Shown here: positions 1 to 8,345 of the stretch, one piece after another | Layout: each line of letters starts with the position of its first letter | Position numbering within the stretch: position 1 is the stretch's first letter | Assembly (NCBI RefSeq): GCF_000372525.1 | Contig: NZ_AQUR01000103.1 | Location: 124,001 to 188,000 of the forward strand | Source: Cupriavidus neocaledonicus | GTDB lineage: Bacteria > Pseudomonadota > Gammaproteobacteria > Burkholderiales > Burkholderiaceae | Direction of reading: 5' to 3' | DNA length: 64,000 nucleotides | Made by a program: the position numbers and the translations under genes | Notes under the pieces: model-generated | Seen by the model: the letters and a program-made list of their open reading frames with translations, nothing else | Database searches by the model: none | What the model was told of the DNA's origin: nothing

Positions 1-301
1 GCGCGCCCAGCGCCAGCGCGCGGGCATAGGCCTTGTGCGAATCCTTGACGCGGAAAGCCATGCCGCAGGCGCTCGGACCGTGCTCGGCGGCAAAGTAGGC
101 GGCGTGGCTGTGCGGCTCGCGGTTGACGATGAAGTTGACCTCGCCCTGGCGGTACAGCACGACGTCCTTGGAACGGTGCTTTGCCACCAGCGTGAAGCCC
201 ATCTGCTCGAACAGCGGCTCAAGCAGGTTGGGGGTGGGCGAGGCGAATTCCACGAATTCGAAGCCCATTAGCTGCATCGGATTGTCAAACAGGTCGGCCA
301 T
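1..301 (-). CDS. hpd: 4-hydroxyphenylpyruvate dioxygenase, N-terminal part (cut by window edge)
   Basis: Reading from the ATG at 301 towards base 1 gives about 100 residues that match the start of bacterial HPPD: an FEFVEFASPTP opening, then MGF, then AAEHGPSACGMAFRVKDS. HPPD is a cytosolic Fe(II) enzyme that turns 4-hydroxyphenylpyruvate into homogentisate in tyrosine breakdown. This is the first vicinal-oxygen-chelate half; the iron ligands lie beyond the window. The gene is divergent from the Lrp/AsnC regulator at 538, the usual arrangement for a local regulator of aromatic amino acid catabolism, so control by that regulator is a fair inference. The 236-bp gap between them holds an AT-richer stretch (about 430-535) suited to divergent promoters. 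Confidence 0.93.
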   Translation of the reverse strand, partial: MADLFDNPMQLMGFEFVEFASPTPNLLEPLFEQMGFTLVAKHRSKDVVLYRQGEVNFIVNREPHSHAAYFAAEHGPSACGMAFRVKDSHKAYARALALGA

Positions 302-537
302 GGCTTTCTCGGTAAGAACGTAGGGGCGGGAAATAATATTGTGGCTTCAGCACTGCTTGCGCAGTCGCGCCGGGGCCAGCCGGCTCGGCACCGGGCCCGT
401 AACGGCACGGGTTTGCGGTGCGCTTGCTTGGGATGCAGTGTATATTCGGGGCGGCAAAATTGGATTTCGTAAAAGAGGCAGGGAAACCCTAGATTATGAA
501 ATTTGATTGCTTGAATTCTTGAGATGAGGAAACCGAA

Positions 538-1011
538 GTGCAATCAATCGAGCTGGACCGCACCGATCGCCGCTTGCTCGGGGTGCTGCAGGAGCACGGG
601 CGGGCATCCAACCTGGAGCTGGCCGAGGCCATCGCGCTGTCGCCGGCGCAGACTTTGCGGCGCCACCGTCGGCTGGAAGAAGCCGGGCTGGTCAAGCGCT
701 ACGAGGCGCGGCTGGACGCCGCGGCGCTGGGCTTCGGCGTGGTGGCCTTTATCCACGTGACCATGGAGCGCGGCCATATCCGCGACCTGTCCAACTTCAA
801 GCGCCTGGTCGCGGAACTGGCGCAGATCCAGGAGTGCTTCTCGGTGACGGGCGATATCGACTACGTGCTGAAGGTGGTGGCGCGCGACCTGAAATCGCTG
901 TCCGACTTCCTGCTCGATACGCTGATGCGCATTCCCGGCGTCAGCGGCGTGAAGTCGAGCGTGTGCCTGGACGAGATCAAGTGCACCAGCGCGGTGCCGA
1001 TGGAGCCCTGA
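538..1011 (+). CDS. Lrp/AsnC family transcriptional regulator
   Basis: 157 residues, the normal size for the family. The N-terminal third is the AsnC-type helix-turn-helix (LDRTDRRLLGVLQEHGR, then LSPAQTLRRHRRLEEAGLV), followed by the RAM/ligand-binding domain (VTGDIDYVLKVVARDL and the C-terminal IPGVSGVKSSVCLDEIK). Members bind amino acids or related acids and act as octamers or dimers on DNA. The start is GTG at 538, with a GAGG ribosome-binding site about 9 bases upstream. It sits divergent from hpd, so a role in tyrosine/phenylalanine catabolism is inferred, not shown. Confidence 0.92.
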   Translation: MQSIELDRTDRRLLGVLQEHGRASNLELAEAIALSPAQTLRRHRRLEEAGLVKRYEARLDAAALGFGVVAFIHVTMERGHIRDLSNFKRLVAELAQIQECFSVTGDIDYVLKVVARDLKSLSDFLLDTLMRIPGVSGVKSSVCLDEIKCTSAVPMEP

Positions 1012-1021
1012 AGCGGACCGG

Positions 1022-3118
1022 TCAGTCCTCGGGCAGATCGATGCGGTCGCACTGCACGTTCATCGCACGGCAGACCGCACACCACGATGCCCGCGCGCCG
1101 GGGGCGGCCTCGCCGTGGCAACTGTCGCCGCCCCCCGTGCCGGCGGGCAGCGCCAGGTCTTGTGCCTGAGCGGGACCGGGACCGGCTGGTTCCGGCTGCG
1201 GCGACCCGGACGGCGGCGGAGGCCGGCCGCCGCACGCCTGCGACACGGCGGCATCGAGGGCCTGCAGGCCCACCGGCTTGACCACCACGGCGTTCATGCC
1301 CGCGGCCAGGGCCGCGGCGTGGTCGCTGGCCACGGCACTGGGGGTGCAGCCGATGATGGGCACGCGGCGGTGCGCGTCGGCGCGGGCCCGCACCGCGCGC
1401 GTGAAGGCGAGGCCGTCCATCATCGGCATGGCGCAGTCGCAAACGATCACGTCGAACGTGCCGCGGTCCAGCGCGGCCAGGGCTTCGCGGCCATCGCATG
1501 CCGTGCTCACGCGGTGGCCCAGGTGTTCCAGCTGGCGCTGCAGCAGCAGCCGGTTGGGGGCGTGGTCATCGACTACCAGGATACTGGCGTCGCGCCGCGG
1601 GCAAGCGGCCAGGGGTGACGGCGGTGCCGGTTCGGCCGGTTCGGCCGGATCGGTTGGCCGCGGCGCGCTGGCGACCCGCAGCGGCAGCGACACCAGCACG
1701 CGCGTGCCCCGGCCCGGCTGGCTGGTCAGCGTGATGCGCCCGCCCATGGCCGTGGCCAGGCGCCGGCAGATTGCCAGTCCCAGCCCGGTGCCGCCGGCGT
1801 GGCTGCGCGCACAGCCGTGCGCCTGCTCGAACGGCTGGAACAGCCGGGGCTGGGCCTCGAAGGGAATACCGACGCCGGTATCGGAGACGGTCAGCATGAC
1901 GTGCTGGACGCCGTCGCAGGGCGCCTGCGCGTCCAGGCGGACATGGACCGTGCCGCTGTCGGTAAAGCGCACCGCATTGGACACCAGGTTGGCCAGGATC
2001 TGCCGGAAGCGCAGCGCGTCGACCTGATGCAGCGGCGCCAGCGCGGCGCTGACGCCGCTGGTCAGGGGCAGGCCTTTTTGCGCGGCCACGGGTCCGAAGA
2101 TCAGCAGGGTATCGTCGACCAGCGCTGGCAGCGACGCGGGCGCCGGGTGGATGCTGAACTTGCCCGCCTCGAGCTTGGACAGGTCGAGGATGTCATCGAT
2201 CAGCGCCAGCAGTCCCAGTGCCGACCTGTGCGCGGTGACCAGCTGCAGCCGCTGCGCATCCGGCAACTGGCCTTGCGCCAGGGTCAGCTCGAGCATGCCG
2301 GTGATGGCATTCATCGGGGTACGGATCTCATGGCTGACCGATGCCAGGAACGCCGACTTGGCGCCGTTGGCGGCTTCGGCCTCGGTCTTGGCCTGGGCCA
2401 GCTCGGCCAGCATCTGGTGGCGCTCGGTCAGGTCGACGCAGCCGCCGGCCAGGCCCTTGATGGTGCCGTCGGCGCCGCGCAGCGGGGTCAGCCAGTTCAG
2501 CACATGCAGGGTGCGGTCGCCCAGGCGCAGGCACCGGTCCGTGCGCAGCGGCGCGCCGTCTTCGATGACCCGGCGGTAGTCGCGCGCCAGTTCGGCCATG
2601 TCGATGGCGAGGGGGTGTGCCGACAGCACGGCGTCCAGCGGCTGTCCCAGCAGGCTGGCGCGCGTGGCGCCCACCAGTTCCTCATAGCCGCGGTTGCAGG
2701 CGATCAGCCGCAACGCGGCATCGCGCAGGTAGACCGGCTGCGGAATGCCGTCAAGCAGCGCGGTCTGGATGGCCACGCAGTCTTGCAGGGCGGTTTCGGC
2801 GGCACGGCGCCGGCGCACCTCGCGGTACAGCGCAATGATCCAGGCCAGCAGGCAGGGCGTGAGCGCACACAGGATGGCGGTGCACCAGCCGAGCAGGTGC
2901 GCATGGAAGTCCGCTGCCGGCGCGGTCGCTGCCAGCGCGGCGCTCGCCGTGCCATGCGACAGGCCGATGGCCGGGGCCAGGGCGCACGCCGGCAGCCGCG
3001 CACGCACGCTCGGGCCGACCCGTGCCGAGGCCCGGGCGGGCTGGGTGGGGTCGACAGCAGTTCGAAGCGGGCGCGTAGTCGCGGAAGACGCAGCGGAAGA
3101 GGGTGGACGGAACGGCAA
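1022..3118 (-). CDS. Hybrid sensor histidine kinase (BvgS/EvgS type, without Hpt)
   Basis: About 698 residues. Order: an Ala/Pro-rich N-terminus, one membrane helix near residues 74-98, a PAS domain (about 110-230), HisKA with the phospho-acceptor histidine in VSHEIRTPMN (His263), HATPase (N-box near LVSNAVRF, G1 in SDTGVGIP, G2 in GGTGLGLAI), and a receiver domain with ILVVDDH and the acceptor Asp561 in VIVCDCAMPMMDG. There is no large periplasmic sensor and no C-terminal Hpt domain; instead a Pro-rich tail follows the receiver. The matching Hpt is on a separate gene at 4104, so phosphate probably passes kinase to own receiver to Hpt to the regulator at 3416. The start (TTG at 3118) is weak, so the true N-terminus may be shorter. 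Confidence 0.88.
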   Translation of the reverse strand: MPFRPPSSAASSATTRPLRTAVDPTQPARASARVGPSVRARLPACALAPAIGLSHGTASAALAATAPAADFHAHLLGWCTAILCALTPCLLAWIIALYREVRRRRAAETALQDCVAIQTALLDGIPQPVYLRDAALRLIACNRGYEELVGATRASLLGQPLDAVLSAHPLAIDMAELARDYRRVIEDGAPLRTDRCLRLGDRTLHVLNWLTPLRGADGTIKGLAGGCVDLTERHQMLAELAQAKTEAEAANGAKSAFLASVSHEIRTPMNAITGMLELTLAQGQLPDAQRLQLVTAHRSALGLLALIDDILDLSKLEAGKFSIHPAPASLPALVDDTLLIFGPVAAQKGLPLTSGVSAALAPLHQVDALRFRQILANLVSNAVRFTDSGTVHVRLDAQAPCDGVQHVMLTVSDTGVGIPFEAQPRLFQPFEQAHGCARSHAGGTGLGLAICRRLATAMGGRITLTSQPGRGTRVLVSLPLRVASAPRPTDPAEPAEPAPPSPLAACPRRDASILVVDDHAPNRLLLQRQLEHLGHRVSTACDGREALAALDRGTFDVIVCDCAMPMMDGLAFTRAVRARADAHRRVPIIGCTPSAVASDHAAALAAGMNAVVVKPVGLQALDAAVSQACGGRPPPPSGSPQPEPAGPGPAQAQDLALPAGTGGGDSCHGEAAPGARASWCAVCRAMNVQCDRIDLPED

Positions 3119-3415
3119 GCGGGTAGGCGAGGTCGGTGAACTGCCTTCACTCTAGGGGCGCCGACCCGTCATCTCATTAGGACGAATCTGAAATTGATAC
3201 GGAAATTTCGAAATCGCGGGCACCTTGCCGGCCGGCGTGCCACATATAGAACACAATCTGGGCCCGCTTGCGGCGCGATGGAAAGCATGGCCAGGGCGCG
3301 ACAATGCCAGCGCGTTAGCGGTGCATCCCATGCACGGCGCCACCGCCATGGGCCAGCACGGTCTTTCGGAAGAAACCACCTGTGCCTCGGAAATTTCCGG
3401 TTTCGTGAGGCGCAA

Positions 3416-4102
3416 ATGCTTAGCACAATGATGTGCCGCGCTCGCGCGGAAAACGCGATGTTGCCACGGAGTACAAGCTTGACCACGATCCTGATCGTCG
3501 ATGACCACCCGCCCATGCGCGCCGTACTCAAGACGCATTTTTCCCAGGTGCTGGGCGTCACCCACGTACTGGAAGCCGACAATGGCCAGGCTGCCATCGA
3601 GATCGTGCGGCAATACCTGCCCGACGTGGTCATCCTCGATCTGGATATTCCCAAGATCAACGGGCTCGACGTGATTCCGCGCCTCAAGGCCAGCCATCCC
3701 ACCGTGCGCATCCTGGTCATCTCGGGCCAGGACCAGAACGCCTTCGCCCCGCGCGCGCGCCATGCCGGCGCCCACGGCTTTGTCAGCAAGACACAGGAAC
3801 TGGCCGAAATCGTGCGGTGCACGGAGTCGGTGCTGGCGGGCTATACCGTGATGCCAGAGATCGACCACGGCAAGTCCGGGCTGGCTGACGAAGCCGAACG
3901 CCTGGCCTCGCTGTCGGACAAGGAACTGGTGGTCATGCAGATGCTGGCCAAGGGCATGTCGAACAAGGAAATCGGGCAAGTCCTGTTTATTTCCAACAAG
4001 ACCGTGAGCACGCACAAGACCCGGGTGATGGAAAAACTGGGCGCAACATCGATTGTCGATGTCATCGATTTTGCGCGGCGCCACCATATTGCGGTGGGAT
4101 AG
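3416..4102 (+). CDS. NarL/FixJ-type response regulator (BvgA/EvgA-like)
   Basis: Receiver domain starting at LTTILIVDDH with the phospho-acceptor Asp in VVILDLDIP (Asp75 from this start), then a LuxR-type helix-turn-helix (LSDKELVVMQMLAKGMSNKEIG and NKTVSTHKTRVMEKL). It should be a DNA-binding output protein for the divergent hybrid kinase. The frame is open from 3194, but that extension looks non-coding. The ATG at 3416 has GAGG five bases upstream and gives 228 residues, close to BvgA, so it is preferred; ATG 3458 is an alternative. The 297-bp space to the kinase start must hold both promoters. Confidence 0.9.
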   Translation: MLSTMMCRARAENAMLPRSTSLTTILIVDDHPPMRAVLKTHFSQVLGVTHVLEADNGQAAIEIVRQYLPDVVILDLDIPKINGLDVIPRLKASHPTVRILVISGQDQNAFAPRARHAGAHGFVSKTQELAEIVRCTESVLAGYTVMPEIDHGKSGLADEAERLASLSDKELVVMQMLAKGMSNKEIGQVLFISNKTVSTHKTRVMEKLGATSIVDVIDFARRHHIAVG

Positions 4103-4103
4103 C

Positions 4104-4853
4104 GTGGACGCCGCCGAAGCGCAGTCCCGACCAAGGGCCTTGCTGCTGGCACGCGCCGGCGATTCTGGCTGGCTGGCGGATGCCGTGCGGATCCTGCGTG
4201 GCCTCGGCTTTGTGGCGCAGATCGAAGTGAACGCGCGGGTGGCGGATATGGCTGCCGAGGGCGACCTGGTGATGGCCAGTGCCGCTGCCGGCGTGCCTTC
4301 CCCGCTGATGCACGCATGGCGCGCGCGCGGCGCGGTTTGCGCCGTGGTGTCGCCGCCGGGCGCGCTGCCCGCGGCCGGCGCAGACGCCGACGTGGCCACC
4401 CTGGCCGCGCCGGTCACCGAAGCGGCGTTGCTGGCCATGCTCGCCGGCCAGTACTACGTGGCGCTGTCCGCGCGCGAGGCCGCCGGCATCGCCGGGGCCA
4501 TAGCCAGGCAAACCTTCGGCAATCCGGCATTCGCCAGGGAACTGTTGCAGGCGCTGGTGAGTTCTACGCGCGATGACCTGGCCCAACTGCGCCAGGCCGG
4601 CGCCGACCTCGAGGCGATACGGGGTGTTGCGCACCGGCTCAAGGCCTCCGCCCACTACGTCGGTTGCCATGCGCTGCGGTTGATGGCGCAGCGGCTCGAG
4701 CATGCCGCCCGCGATGGCGATGCAGCCACGGCCGCGGCGCTGGCAGCGATCGTGGCGTCAACGGCGGCACGCCTGCTCGGCCTGCTGGCCAGCCTGCCTT
4801 GCGCAAATCACGCTGATATCGACGATAACGACGACAACGTCCCCGGAAAATAG
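4104..4853 (+). CDS. Stand-alone Hpt phosphotransfer protein with degenerate receiver-like N-terminus
   Basis: The C-terminal half carries an Hpt four-helix signature: VAHRLKASAHYVG with His177 as the likely phospho-acceptor, flanked by helices such as FARELLQALVSSTRDDLAQL and LRLMAQRLEHAARDGD. The first 110 residues resemble a receiver fold in hydrophobic pattern (RALLLARAGD, LVMASAAAG) but lack the acidic cluster and phospho-Asp. The GTG at 4104 follows the regulator stop by one base; ATG 4053 in the same frame would overlap the regulator by 50 bases. The gene is probably co-transcribed with the regulator and supplies the Hpt step that BvgS/EvgS kinases carry in cis. The C-terminus ends in an Asp/Asn-rich tail. 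Confidence 0.75.
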   Translation: MDAAEAQSRPRALLLARAGDSGWLADAVRILRGLGFVAQIEVNARVADMAAEGDLVMASAAAGVPSPLMHAWRARGAVCAVVSPPGALPAAGADADVATLAAPVTEAALLAMLAGQYYVALSAREAAGIAGAIARQTFGNPAFARELLQALVSSTRDDLAQLRQAGADLEAIRGVAHRLKASAHYVGCHALRLMAQRLEHAARDGDAATAAALAAIVASTAARLLGLLASLPCANHADIDDNDDNVPGK

Positions 4854-4945
4854 TACAGCGGGAATACACCGAATTGGCGCGGGGCCGGCGCTTGATTATT
4901 CTGGTGCATTAAAACGAAATAAGGCGTGCCTGTTTGATTTTCAGG

Positions 4946-5011
4946 AATAAATCGCCCTGATTTATTTGGCGCGCGACTGAGCGAGCGCCGGATTACCGCC
5001 AGGCGCTCGCT
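4946..5011 (+). other. Two consecutive perfect inverted repeats in an AT-rich spacer
   Basis: AATAAATC (4946-4953) pairs with GATTTATT (4959-4966) across a 5-base loop, and AGCGAGCGCC (4980-4989) pairs with GGCGCTCGCT (5002-5011) across 12 bases. They lie between the Hpt gene stop (4853) and the next start (5051). They could end the phosphorelay transcript or form the leader of the next gene; no T-run follows the second hairpin. Confidence 0.5.
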
Positions 5012-5050
5012 GGGCTGCGACTTCAGGGATTTCGGGAGAGGAGGGCAGGG

Positions 5051-5557
5051 ATGGCCCATATCATGGCGTCAATGCCGGATTCGGCGGCCTATTTCCATCT
5101 GGCCGCGGTGGCGCTGCTGCTGCTGGGGCTGGCCGCGTTCCGCGCGGTGGCTTATGTCATGGCGTCGCAGCACGGGCGCGCGGCGCGTGCCCGGCGCGTG
5201 CTGCTGGTCAGCGCCGCACGCGTGCTGGCGGTCGGCGCCATCTGGACCGCCATCGTCTACGGCCATGGCGTCACCGAACGGGCCGGCGCGCACAACTGCC
5301 GCCGCGTGCCGGCAGTCGATGCCGCGGCCCGCTACGCCGCCGAATACTGCTACCTGGGCGGCGAGCGGATATTGCTGCGGATCTACGGCGCCGAACGCGA
5401 CCGGGTACTGGCGCAGCGCACCTTCACCAGTACCGGGCCGGTGCGGCTCAGCTGGGACGGGCAGGCGGTGGTGTTCGATCCGGCTGCGCCGGGCCGCAAG
5501 GGTCGGCTCGCATTGCCGCCTGCGCTGCACGACCGGCTGCTGGCGCGGCTGCCTTGA
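5051..5557 (+). CDS. Small membrane protein of unknown function
   Basis: 168 residues. Two hydrophobic segments (about 16-38 and 50-68) are followed by a soluble C-terminal domain of about 95 residues containing two cysteines (HNCRRVP and AEYCYLGG) that could form a disulfide. The topology suggests two membrane helices with the C-terminal part in the periplasm or cytoplasm, undecided. I do not recognise the family. A strong GGAGAGGAGGG ribosome-binding site precedes ATG 5051. It is convergent with the TetR gene at 5577. Confidence 0.7.
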   Translation: MAHIMASMPDSAAYFHLAAVALLLLGLAAFRAVAYVMASQHGRAARARRVLLVSAARVLAVGAIWTAIVYGHGVTERAGAHNCRRVPAVDAAARYAAEYCYLGGERILLRIYGAERDRVLAQRTFTSTGPVRLSWDGQAVVFDPAAPGRKGRLALPPALHDRLLARLP

Positions 5558-5576
5558 GCACAGCTCAGCACGCGGG

Positions 5577-6185
5577 TCAGCGCTTTAGCGCTGGCCGGGC
5601 CAGCATGCGGTCCAGCACCGCGTCCAGTCCGTCGGGCCGCGGCAGCTGCGCGATCAGCCAGCGCACGGCCTCGGACAGCTGCTGCGCGTCGTAGTCCGGC
5701 GCAAAGCTGTGCAAGGTGGCGCCGTGCAGGAAGCAACGCAGCGCCAGCCATTCGGGCTGGGGCGGGGCGTCCGGCGGCTGGCCGAACAGCCGCTGCGGCA
5801 CCGCCGCCAGCGGCGCATGCACGGCGCGCGCCAGGCGGATGTCGCCGCGCGTTGCCATCCACACCTCCAGGATCGCCAGCGAGGCATGCCGCTGCGGCCG
5901 GTGTGCCAGCACATGCAGCATCAGGTGCAGGCGCACCGACGGGCTCAGCGGCCCCAGCGCCGCCAGGCGGTCGGCTTCGCGCTCCAGCAGCGACTCCAGC
6001 ATGGCCGGCAGCAAGTCGTAACGCCCTTCCGGAAAGTGATGGCGCAGCGAGCCGCGGCTGGTGCCCGCCAGCTCGCACACGCGCGCTTCGGCAAAGGCCG
6101 CGTAGCCTTGCTCGATGAGCAGGGTCGCGGCGGCGTCGATCAGGGACTGGCGGGTACTGGCGCTGCGTTCGGCTTGGCTGGGCAT
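5577..6185 (-). CDS. TetR/AcrR family transcriptional regulator
   Basis: 202 residues from the ATG at 6185. The N-terminal helix-turn-helix reads TRQSLIDAAATLLIEQGY, then ELAGTSRGSLRHHFPEGRYDL, the typical TetR DNA-binding helix. The rest is an all-helical ligand-binding domain. The frame stays open upstream to 6335, but that segment is Arg/Gly-rich with no TetR features, so the 6185 start is chosen. Target genes are not obvious; the nearest candidate is the patatin-like gene on the same strand upstream (6304-7206). Confidence 0.87.
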   Translation of the reverse strand: MPSQAERSASTRQSLIDAAATLLIEQGYAAFAEARVCELAGTSRGSLRHHFPEGRYDLLPAMLESLLEREADRLAALGPLSPSVRLHLMLHVLAHRPQRHASLAILEVWMATRGDIRLARAVHAPLAAVPQRLFGQPPDAPPQPEWLALRCFLHGATLHSFAPDYDAQQLSEAVRWLIAQLPRPDGLDAVLDRMLARPALKR

Positions 6186-6303
6186 GGGCCGGATTGTAGC
6201 AACCGCGCGAGGGTGGCTCGCCGTCCCCGCGGTATCGCGGCGCTTCGATCCACTCCGGAAATGCGGGCCCGCGCAGCGCTGGCCGCGGCGCTGAGCCGGT
6301 GCT

Positions 6304-7206
6304 TCAGTGCGGCGCTGCCGCCGGAATGTCGGCACTGCAGCTCGGTGCCGTTTCGTCGTGCGAATGCGGGGCGAGGGCGCCGGAGATGCGGGGGGTGTCG
6401 AGGCCCTTGCCGCGCAGCCACTCGGCCGTGGTGGCCGCGGCGCGGTCGATCAGCTCGCCGCAGCGGGAGTAGTCGTAGGGCGAGATATCGAGCGGGCACA
6501 GCGGCGGCACCACGCTGATCTGCGCCTGGTTGGCGAAGTGCTGCAGGTCGTGCACCAGCTGGCGCGCCACCAGCAGCGAGAGCGCGTTGAACGCATGCTC
6601 GAGCGCGCCGCGCGGCGGGCGGCGCTCGGCGCAGGTAAAGCCCGCCGGCAGCACGATCACGCGGGTGGCGCCCAGACGGATCGCGGTGGACACCGGCGTA
6701 TTGTTGGCCACGCCGCCGTCGATCAGGGTACGGCCCCCGAACTGCACTGGCGGAAAGACGCCAGGGATGGCGGCGCTGGCCAGCACCGCGTCGACGATGC
6801 TGCCACTGGACAGCACCACCTCGTCGCCGCTGTGCATGTCGGTCGCCACCACGTGCAACGGGAGTTCGGCGGCCTCCAGGGCGCGCGGCCCGAAATGCCG
6901 TGCCAGCAGGGTGCGCAAACCCGTCGCCTCGACCAGGTGGCCGCGGCTGCCGCCGAACACGTTCCAGACACTGCGCCAGCTCCACGGCAGGATGTCGGTG
7001 CGCCGGATCGCGCGCCAGAGTTCCTCGAGTCGCTGCGCGCCGGCCAGGCCCGGGTTGCAGGCAAAGTACGCGCCGTTGATGGCCCCGGCCGACGCGCCGA
7101 TCACGATATCCGGCCTCACGCCCCAGGCCGCCAGTTCACGCAGCATCCCGACCTGGATCGCACCCAGGCTTCCGCCGCCGGCGAATACAAAGGCTGTCTT
7201 GTCCAT
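6304..7206 (-). CDS. Patatin-like phospholipase family protein
   Basis: 300 residues from ATG 7206. The patatin catalytic features are all present: the glycine-rich oxyanion hole FAGGGSLGAIQVG near the N-terminus, the nucleophile elbow GASAG (Ser39), and the dyad aspartate in LIDGGVANNTP. These enzymes hydrolyse acyl esters of membrane or storage lipids; a RssA/YchK-like soluble hydrolase is the nearest description. There is no signal peptide. The frame could start at a GTG at 7344, but conservation begins at MDKTAFVFAGGG. Confidence 0.9.
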   Translation of the reverse strand: MDKTAFVFAGGGSLGAIQVGMLRELAAWGVRPDIVIGASAGAINGAYFACNPGLAGAQRLEELWRAIRRTDILPWSWRSVWNVFGGSRGHLVEATGLRTLLARHFGPRALEAAELPLHVVATDMHSGDEVVLSSGSIVDAVLASAAIPGVFPPVQFGGRTLIDGGVANNTPVSTAIRLGATRVIVLPAGFTCAERRPPRGALEHAFNALSLLVARQLVHDLQHFANQAQISVVPPLCPLDISPYDYSRCGELIDRAAATTAEWLRGKGLDTPRISGALAPHSHDETAPSCSADIPAAAPH

Positions 7207-7408
7207 GGCTGCGGCGGTCTCCCCTGGCTTGTCGGCGTCCTGTGCAAAAGGATAGGCGACGCAGGGGCCATCCGACAGTTCGGCCTGCCACCGCGGCGGG
7301 CGCGTTCTTTTGCGCGACAGTGCAATTAACCGCCATGAGTTCACCCCGCCCGTTGATGTGAGCCAGCAAGGGGCGGGCAGGGCTTCCGGCGGGGTGGTGA
7401 TGCCTGGA

Positions 7409-8140
7409 TCAGCCGAGGAATTCGTCGGCGGAGATGCCTAGCTGCGCGGCCATGTGTTCCACCAGGCCTTGCAGCCTTGCCACTTTTTCGGACAGGACCT
7501 GGTGCTCGGCGCGCAGCTGTTCCAGTTCGGCCGACGGCGCGGCGTCGGCGTCGGCGGCACGCCCGCTGTCTTCGGCCGCCGCGGCGGCGCTGGCTTCGCC
7601 GCTCAGCAGATGCATCCAGCGGTTTTCGCGCGCACCGGGGGCGCGCGGCAAGCGCACCACGCGTGGCGGCGTCTGGCCGGCCAGCTCGTCGAGAAAGGCC
7701 TCGACCGACGAGATGTCGGCAAAGCTGTGCAGTCGCGCGGTATTCAGGCGCAATTCCGCGGCGGTCTGCGGGCCGCGCAGCAGCAGCATCGCCAGCAGCG
7801 CGACTGACTGGCTCGGCACGCCGAGCGCGCGCTGCATGTTGTGCTCGAAGCGCGGCACGCGGCTGCTGCTGCCTTCGAAGACCAGGCTCAGGCTCTTGAG
7901 GCCGTCGATGGCCTCCAGGATTTCGGCCTCGCTGACGTTCATCACCGGCGCCCGGGCGGTCTTCTGGTTGCAGCCGGAAGCCAGCGCGTTGAGCGACAGC
8001 GGGTAGGTGTCGGGTACGGTGTGCTGCTTTTCGACCAGCACGCCCAGCACGCGTCCCTCGACCGGCGTGAGGGCGCGCAATGCCGGGCGCGCGGGACGGT
8101 CGTTGGGCGGAGTCGGATCGGATTCAGGGGTGGATTGCAT
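7409..8140 (-). CDS. YceH family protein (DUF480)
   Basis: 243 residues from ATG 8140. The family hallmark ALTPVEGRVLGVLVEKQHTVPDTYPLSLNAL is present (split here as ALTPVEGRVLGVLVEK and VPDTYPLSLNAL), followed by LASGCNQKTARAPVM and tandem winged-helix-like domains (LLRGPQTAAELRLNTARLHSF). The C-terminus carries a helical segment (ELEQLRAEHQVLSEKVARLQ) with coiled-coil spacing. The function of YceH proteins is poorly known. Longer in-frame starts to 8332 add Arg-rich, unconserved sequence and are rejected. Confidence 0.88.
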   Translation of the reverse strand: MQSTPESDPTPPNDRPARPALRALTPVEGRVLGVLVEKQHTVPDTYPLSLNALASGCNQKTARAPVMNVSEAEILEAIDGLKSLSLVFEGSSSRVPRFEHNMQRALGVPSQSVALLAMLLLRGPQTAAELRLNTARLHSFADISSVEAFLDELAGQTPPRVVRLPRAPGARENRWMHLLSGEASAAAAAEDSGRAADADAAPSAELEQLRAEHQVLSEKVARLQGLVEHMAAQLGISADEFLG

Positions 8141-8345
8141 CAAGGCTTGATTTTGCTGACGGTGGCGGCGCTGCCGGGGCTTGCCGGCGCGCCGAGGCGA
8201 CCATTCAATCCCAAGCCGGCGCAATGCGCAACTGTTGGCGCCGGCGGCCTCGCATTCCCCGTCGCGCCGTCTACTATCCATAGGTCGCGCCGCGGCAGCC
8301 GGAAACTTGCAATCTGGCGGTGACTGATGCAATCAGGGAGGCAGC

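Noticed and set aside
1799..3139. 446-residue plus-strand frame
   Set aside because: Antisense to the hybrid kinase, whose domain motifs are unmistakable.
3152..4438. 428-residue minus-strand frame
   Set aside because: Antisense to the response regulator and Hpt genes.
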